From: an uncultured Actinomycetes bacterium | Lineage (GTDB): Bacteria > Actinomycetota > Actinomycetes > Nanopelagicales > Nanopelagicaceae | Assembly: GCA_903839585.1 (NCBI GenBank) | Contig: CAIMCU010000213.1 | Span: 1 to 11,264 of the forward strand | Reading direction: 5' to 3' | Length of the DNA: 11,264 nt | Shown: piece after piece, positions 7,284 to 11,264 of the stretch | Numbering within the stretch: position 1 is the first letter of the stretch | Layout: the number at the start of each line of letters is the position of its first letter | Position numbers and translations under genes: made by a program | Notes under the pieces: model-generated | The model's input: the letters and a program-made list of their open reading frames with translations, nothing else | What the model was told of the DNA's origin: nothing | Database searches by the model: none

Positions 7284-8609
7284 CTAGTTGAACTCGGCTA
7301 GTGACTTTTGCGCTTCTTCAAGCCAGACACGACGAGCGGTTGCGGACTCAAGGGCCTCATTCGCTTTCTTAGCATTTCCAGAAGCCTGGGCCTTTGCCGC
7401 AATCTTTTCGTAGTTTTCGATGGCATCACTTAGTTGTTTTACAACATCTAGAGCGCGTGCTTTTGCTGCTGGATCACTCTTGCGCCAAAGATCTGCTTCA
7501 GCTGATTTAATAGCCTCTTCAACCTTTGCAACGCGAGCATCTAAAGCCGCTCGTTTATCGCGATTGGTCATTCCAATCTTTACCCATTGATTCATCAACT
7601 CGCGAAAGGCGTTCTTAGCGGCCTTTACATCGGTAAATGGAATAAGAGCTTCGAACTGTGGAACAAGCGCCTCTCGCTTCTCCAGATTTGCAACCATTGA
7701 AACCTCACGCTTTTCAAGGTCGGCATTCTTTGCTGTAAAGAAGGTGTCTTGTGCGGTCTTAAATCGAGCCCAGAGCTTGGCGTCATCACTTGGCTTTCCA
7801 CGTCCTGCAGCTTTCCATGAGTCCATGAGAGATTTGAATCGACGAGCTGTTGCTACCCAATCAGTTGATGTAGCGAGCTTTTCCGCCTCTTCGATGATCT
7901 CCTTCTTTGCCGTACTTACCTGTGAAGATGTAGCTTCGAGCGCAGCAAAGTGTGTCCGACGACGCTTATCGAACTTATTGCGAGATGAGGAGAAACGCTT
8001 CCAGAAATCGGCATCTGATTTCTTATCTAGACGTGGCGCCAACTTCCATTCATCTAGAAGAGTCTTTAAGCGGTCGCCTGTTACCTTCCAGTTTTCAGAT
8101 AAGGCTAGTGACTCAGCCTCTGCAACGATCTTTTCCTTTTCGATAATAATCTGTTCGCGACGAGCTGCTTTAGCAACAGCCTCAGCTGCCTTCTTAGCCT
8201 CGTACTTTTCGCGATGGCCTTCAATCAGGGGTTCGATCTGTTCAACTGAAGCAGCTAGAGCTGCTAAATCTCCAACACCATTTAACTCACGTACTTGTTG
8301 GCGAAGCTTCTTAACAGCTTCATAAGCATCATCAGGAACCATCGCACCACTTGCTATGCGGGCGGCAGTTAGTGCTACTTCAGAGGCGAGAGCTTCAAAC
8401 TTTCGCACAAAGTAGGTGAGCGCTTCTTCCGCGCTCTTTCCCGGATAAGAGCCAACCGGTTTGTTGCCTTCTGGGGTTATGACGTGAACGGTTCCATCCT
8501 CACCAACGTGACCAAACTTTGCTGGATCACCTACAAGAGCAGAGGCGGCACTTGCTCCGCCAATAAGTGGTGCAGGGGTGATTGATGCTGGATTGATTCC
8601 TTCGGTCAT
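7284..8609 (-). CDS. DUF349-repeat protein of unknown function
   Basis: The 441-residue product is rich in Ala, Lys and Glu and looks largely helical and soluble, with no signal peptide or membrane segment. Three DUF349 repeats can be seen: about 165-225 (ENWKVTGDRLKTLLDEWK), 240-298 (TDWVATARRFKSLMDSWK) and 320-378 (TDVKAAKNAFRELMNQWV). Each has the spaced W/F, basic and D/E-W pattern. The N-terminal module (about 29-75) with FGHVGEDGTVHV and a following AEEALTYFVRKFEAL is typical of actinobacterial members. The biochemical role is unknown to me. Placement beside rel in the convergent direction is, as I recall, shared with other Actinobacteria such as Streptomyces, so a link to the stringent response or translation is possible but unproven. 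ATG 8609 is preceded by a good Shine-Dalgarno. The stop is 3 bases from that of rel. Confidence 0.93.
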   Translation of the reverse strand: MTEGINPASITPAPLIGGASAASALVGDPAKFGHVGEDGTVHVITPEGNKPVGSYPGKSAEEALTYFVRKFEALASEVALTAARIASGAMVPDDAYEAVKKLRQQVRELNGVGDLAALAASVEQIEPLIEGHREKYEAKKAAEAVAKAARREQIIIEKEKIVAEAESLALSENWKVTGDRLKTLLDEWKLAPRLDKKSDADFWKRFSSSRNKFDKRRRTHFAALEATSSQVSTAKKEIIEEAEKLATSTDWVATARRFKSLMDSWKAAGRGKPSDDAKLWARFKTAQDTFFTAKNADLEKREVSMVANLEKREALVPQFEALIPFTDVKAAKNAFRELMNQWVKIGMTNRDKRAALDARVAKVEEAIKSAEADLWRKSDPAAKARALDVVKQLSDAIENYEKIAAKAQASGNAKKANEALESATARRVWLEEAQKSLAEFN

Positions 8610-8763
8610 GGAGTTTCCCTTTCAGCGCGTCGGCTTTTGGCCTTCGTTGTTTATGGTGTTTGTGAAGTGTTTTAACTGGAGTAAAAGGTACCCTGTCCTG
8701 AGTCAGAGCGTAAATTTAAGCGCAGTTATAGGGCTCTTGTGCGGGGCGTTATGGGGTGAGGAA
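8610..8763. promoter_or_regulatory. Divergent intergenic region between the DUF349 gene and the hydrolase operon
   Basis: This is the only spacer above 35 bases and must hold the start signals for two divergent units. On the minus strand AAAGGGA (8616-8622) is a Shine-Dalgarno placed 6 bases before the DUF349 ATG. Short palindromes are present: GGTACC (8688-8693), CTGAGTCAG (8698-8706) and TAAATTTA (8711-8718). I could not find a convincing -35/-10 pair in either direction. A long frame in phase with the hydrolase crosses the region, but its predicted residues look unlike a protein N-terminus of this family. In relatives a peptidyl-prolyl isomerase gene often lies here; no remnant is recognisable. 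Confidence 0.55.
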
Positions 8764-9420
8764 GTGCTCGTCAAATCATTCCCGGCACCCATGTATGCGA
8801 CGAACTGCTGGATCATTGCATCAGGGGTAGGGCAAGAGTGCATCATCGTCGATCCAGGGATGCCTGATATTTCACATGAGATTGAGGCCATTGTCTCTGA
8901 GCACAAGTTGAAACCAGTTGCCGCCCTTCTAACCCACGGACATCTAGATCACACCTTTTCTGTTAAACCACTTGCAGATGGTTATGGAATAGATGCATAT
9001 ATTCATTCTGAAGATCGAACTGCTCTGGCTAGCCCTGAGAAGATTCATGGCGCAGCGTTCATAGAGGCGCTGAGCGGATTAGAGTTTGAAGAACCCATCT
9101 CAGTTAAAGAGCTTCGTAACGGCGCAGTTTTGAACTTTATAGGCATGCAAATTACCGCGATACACGCTCCAGGCCATACCGCGGGTTCGTTGATGTTTGA
9201 TATTAACGGCGAGTTATTAGTAAGTGGTGACGTTCTCTTCGCGGGCTCTATTGGTCGAACAGACCTACCCTCTGGTTCGGCTGAGCAGATGCGCAAAACT
9301 CTTAAGAGTAAGGTCCTTACCCTTTCCGATGATTTTCGCGTACTCACGGGACACGGTGCTGAAACAACCATCAAATACGAGCGCGCAAACAACCCTTATC
9401 TGAAAGAATTACGGGCATGA
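8764..9420 (+). CDS. Metallo-beta-lactamase-fold hydrolase, glyoxalase II-like
   Basis: A 218-residue soluble hydrolase is predicted. The metal ligands of the glyoxalase II-like group are all present: H58, H60, D62 and H63 in THGHLDH, H138 in [10 protein letters not shown]156 in SGDVLF and H197 in LTGHG. The [11 protein letters not shown] loop (161-171) is also typical. The substrate is not determined by sequence; hydroxyacylglutathione hydrolase would be doubtful in an actinobacterium, which normally uses mycothiol. I choose GTG 8764, because the resulting [16 protein letters not shown] start (V read as Met) matches the N-terminus of actinobacterial homologues. A longer in-frame start at ATG 8578 would overlap the DUF349 gene and add an unlikely Trp/Phe/Cys-rich stretch. 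GAGGA sits unusually close to the GTG. It overlaps hisS by ATGA, a pairing conserved across Actinobacteria. Confidence 0.92.
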   Translation: MLVKSFPAPMYATNCWIIASGVGQECIIVDPGMPDISHEIEAIVSEHKLKPVAALLTHGHLDHTFSVKPLADGYGIDAYIHSEDRTALASPEKIHGAAFIEALSGLEFEEPISVKELRNGAVLNFIGMQITAIHAPGHTAGSLMFDINGELLVSGDVLFAGSIGRTDLPSGSAEQMRKTLKSKVLTLSDDFRVLTGHGAETTIKYERANNPYLKELRA

Positions 9421-10676
9421 AGTTCGAGAAGATTGCAGCACCAAAAGGGGTAAGCGAGTACGCGCCCCCAGACTCCGCTGCCTTCGAGTGGGTACGACAA
9501 TCCTTAATCGATCCTGCAAAGTTAGCTGGCTATCAATTGATCGAGCTTCCAGTCTTTGAAGACACAACTCTCTTCTCTCGGGGAGTGGGTGAATCGACAG
9601 ATGTTGTCTCAAAGGAGATGTATACCTTTGAGGATCGCGGCGGAAGATCGATCACCCTTCGCCCCGAAGGCACCGCTGGTGTTATGCGAAGCGTTATCGA
9701 AAACAGTTTGGATCGAGGCCAACTTCCGGTAAAAGTTTGGTACTCCGGAGCGTTCTTTAGGGCCGAGCGTCCTCAGGCGGGTAGATACCGACAGTTCTAT
9801 CAGGTGGGTGTCGAAGCGATTGGATTAGATGACCCAGCTATTGATGCAGAGGTCATAGCCATTGCAGATCGTGGTTTTAAGAAGATAGGTCTAAAAAACT
9901 ATCGTCTTGAGATTACATCTTTGGGTGATGCAAAATCTCGTGCTGCTCATCGAGTTGACCTGCTTAAGTTTATTTCCACTCTCACATTAGATGAGGCAAC
10001 CGCTGCGCGAGCAGCAATCAATCCGCTGCGTCTCTTTGATGACAAGCGGGATGAGATGAAGCAGGCGATGGAGAAGGCACCACTTCTTATGGATTATCTC
10101 TCACCTGAGTCGGAGTCTCATTTCAAGCAGGTGCTTGCATATCTTGCCGCGCTTAAGGTTGAGTATGTATTGAATCCTCGAATGGTTCGCGGTCTGGATT
10201 ACTACACCGGAACAACATTTGAGTTTGTACATTCAGATTTGGGCGCTCAATCCGGAATTGGCGGGGGAGGCAGATACGACGGCTTGATGGAGACGCTGGG
10301 AGGACAAAATCTCTCAGGAATTGGTTTCGGCTTAGGCGTTGATCGCGCCCTTCTTGCCGCGAAGGCAGAAGGCTTGATCGCAAAGAGCGCTTTCTCCTCA
10401 GATCTATTTCTTATTCCATTGGGAGATAATGCAAAGGGTGCCGCTCTTTCGATATCAGCGCAGTTGTGCGAATTAGGGATAGTTACAGAGATAGCTTTCG
10501 GTGATCGAGCGCTTAAGGGCGCGATGAAAGCTGCAGATAAGAGCGGCTCACGCTATGTAATCGTCCTGGGGGAGGCTGAGTTGGCCTCGGGGCAGGTTGA
10601 GATAAAGCGCATGTCAGATGGAGCTACATCCTCCGTTAAGATTAGCGACTTAAGCGGTTTTGCTTTCGACAAATAA
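9417..10676 (+). CDS. hisS: Histidyl-tRNA synthetase
   Basis: This class II aminoacyl-tRNA synthetase charges tRNA-His with histidine in the cytoplasm. The 419-residue product, of normal length for a bacterial enzyme, starts with the family opening [15 protein letters not shown]. It has [14 protein letters not shown] (78-91), motif 2 in [19 protein letters not shown] (111-129), the histidine-specific loop [14 protein letters not shown] (257-270), and motif 3 within [12 protein letters not shown] (280-291) and [13 protein letters not shown] (301-313). A C-terminal anticodon-binding domain spans about 325-415 with FLIPLGD and [13 protein letters not shown] 9417 overlaps the hydrolase stop as ATGA, and the upstream Shine-Dalgarno is weak, so coupled translation is likely. 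All active-site motifs are intact. aspS follows 14 bases later. Confidence 0.98.
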   Translation: MKFEKIAAPKGVSEYAPPDSAAFEWVRQSLIDPAKLAGYQLIELPVFEDTTLFSRGVGESTDVVSKEMYTFEDRGGRSITLRPEGTAGVMRSVIENSLDRGQLPVKVWYSGAFFRAERPQAGRYRQFYQVGVEAIGLDDPAIDAEVIAIADRGFKKIGLKNYRLEITSLGDAKSRAAHRVDLLKFISTLTLDEATAARAAINPLRLFDDKRDEMKQAMEKAPLLMDYLSPESESHFKQVLAYLAALKVEYVLNPRMVRGLDYYTGTTFEFVHSDLGAQSGIGGGGRYDGLMETLGGQNLSGIGFGLGVDRALLAAKAEGLIAKSAFSSDLFLIPLGDNAKGAALSISAQLCELGIVTEIAFGDRALKGAMKAADKSGSRYVIVLGEAELASGQVEIKRMSDGATSSVKISDLSGFAFDK

Positions 10677-10690
10677 GGGCGGCACACTCA

Positions 10691-11264
10691 ATGTTACGTA
10701 CTCACGATGCGGGCGAACTACGTGCATCCCACGCTGGTAAATCGGTAACCCTTGCTGGATGGGTCGCAAGACGACGTGACCACGGCGGTGTTGCCTTTAT
10801 CGATCTTCGCGACGCTACAGGTTCAGTTCAAGTAGTCATTAGAGATGAGTCCGTGGCTAGCTCCTTACGTGCTGAGTACTGCTTAATGATTACGGGGGAG
10901 GTAGTTCTTAGACCTGCCGGAAATGAGAACTCAGCACTTCCCACAGGTGCAATTGAGGTTATGGGCGATGATGTTGTTGTATTAAGTGAGTCCGCTCCAC
11001 TTCCATTCCCAGTTGATTCAGGTTCCGATGCCGATATCTCTGAAGAGGTACGACTTAAGTATCGATACTTAGATCTACGTCGCGAAAAGCCTTCATCTAA
11101 TCTGCGACTGCGTTCGAAGGTGACCTCAACAATTCGCCGTGTAATGGAGGATTTGGAGTTTCTAGAGATAGAGACGCCATATCTGACCCGTTCAACACCT
11201 GAAGGTGCACGTGACTTTCTAGTTCCTGTTCGTCTTCAACCAGGTAGTTGGTATGCGCTTCCAC
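10691..11264 (+). CDS. aspS: Aspartyl-tRNA synthetase, N-terminal part (3' end outside window)
   Basis: The frame opens at ATG 10691, after AAGGGCGG at 10675-10682, and is still open at the window edge, giving 191 residues of a protein usually near 590. The N-terminal OB-fold anticodon-binding domain (about 1-105) contains [20 protein letters not shown] (21-40). The catalytic domain then begins with [11 protein letters not shown] (121-131) and reaches motif 1 and the flipping-loop region: [21 protein letters not shown] (159-179). This is the bacterial-type enzyme. H31 and the glycine in RPAGNEN (G77) match the residues reported for non-discriminating AspRS, so it probably also makes Asp-tRNA-Asn. 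The loop between VVIRDES and LRAEYC is about seven residues shorter than in the mycobacterial protein as I remember it. The gene follows hisS by 14 bases. Confidence 0.96.
   Translation, partial: MLRTHDAGELRASHAGKSVTLAGWVARRRDHGGVAFIDLRDATGSVQVVIRDESVASSLRAEYCLMITGEVVLRPAGNENSALPTGAIEVMGDDVVVLSESAPLPFPVDSGSDADISEEVRLKYRYLDLRREKPSSNLRLRSKVTSTIRRVMEDLEFLEIETPYLTRSTPEGARDFLVPVRLQPGSWYALP

Noticed and set aside
7279..7317. Inverted repeat AGAAGC/GCTTCT as a terminator between rel and the DUF349 gene
   Set aside because: The arms are 6 bases with a 27-base loop, AT-balanced and not followed by a T-run, so it is likely chance.
7744..8325. 193-codon open frame on the plus strand
   Set aside because: It is antisense to the DUF349 gene. 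Its Ser/Arg/Ala-rich composition is what the complement of a Lys/Glu/Ala-rich helical protein gives, and no family is recognisable.
8610..8763. Hidden small gene or remnant of the missing peptidyl-prolyl isomerase
   Set aside because: No reading frame in the 154 bases shows cyclophilin motifs or a plausible start with a ribosome-binding site.
1..11264. Novel defence, mobile or biosynthetic system
   Set aside because: All genes belong to widespread housekeeping families in a conserved order. There are no transposases, direct-repeat arrays, attachment-like repeats or composition shifts.

Overview
The window is a compact, almost fully coding stretch of an actinobacterial chromosome. Every complete or partial gene can be named by family. 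The gene order is yebC (3' end), ruvC, ruvA, ruvB, secD, secF, rel, a DUF349 gene on the minus strand, a metallo-beta-lactamase-fold hydrolase, hisS and aspS (5' part). This is the classical actinobacterial order, but three genes usually found in it are absent: yajC between ruvB and secD, apt between secF and rel, and a cyclophilin-type peptidyl-prolyl isomerase next to the hydrolase. By eye the GC content is intermediate (mid to upper 40s percent), unusually low for the phylum, and spacers are mostly 0-30 bases. Together these suggest a streamlined aquatic actinobacterium, for example a Nanopelagicales/acI-like lineage. That placement is inference.

Layout. Positions 1-296 hold the last 97 codons of a YebC/TACO1-family protein. 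Positions 329-2528 hold ruvC, ruvA and ruvB, joined by 4-base ATGA overlaps; they encode the Holliday-junction resolvase, branch-migration scaffold and motor. Positions 2540-5119 hold secD and secF, which encode the proton-driven accessory complex of Sec protein export. Position 5127 starts a full-length bifunctional Rel (p)ppGpp synthetase/hydrolase that ends at 7280. Three bases later a convergent gene (7284-8609, minus strand) encodes a triple-repeat DUF349 helical protein. The only sizeable gap (8610-8763, 154 bases) separates it from the divergent hydrolase (from GTG 8764), hisS (9417-10676, ATGA overlap with the hydrolase) and aspS (from 10691, running off the window).

How the genes work together. 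There appear to be three transcription units: a rightward unit from yebC/ruvC to rel, with a likely internal promoter for secDF-rel at the end of ruvB; a leftward DUF349 gene; and a rightward hydrolase-hisS-aspS unit. Their roles are recombination repair, protein export, stringent response and tRNA charging. The aspartyl-tRNA synthetase carries residues typical of the non-discriminating form, suggesting that Asn-tRNA is made indirectly.

I found no mobile element, CRISPR array, rRNA or tRNA gene, integrase, toxin-antitoxin pair or other defence system, and no sign of horizontal transfer. Nothing here looks like an undescribed biological system. The points worth a second look are the gene losses, a probable leaderless promoter for secD, a palindrome on the ruvC start region and a few start-codon decisions.
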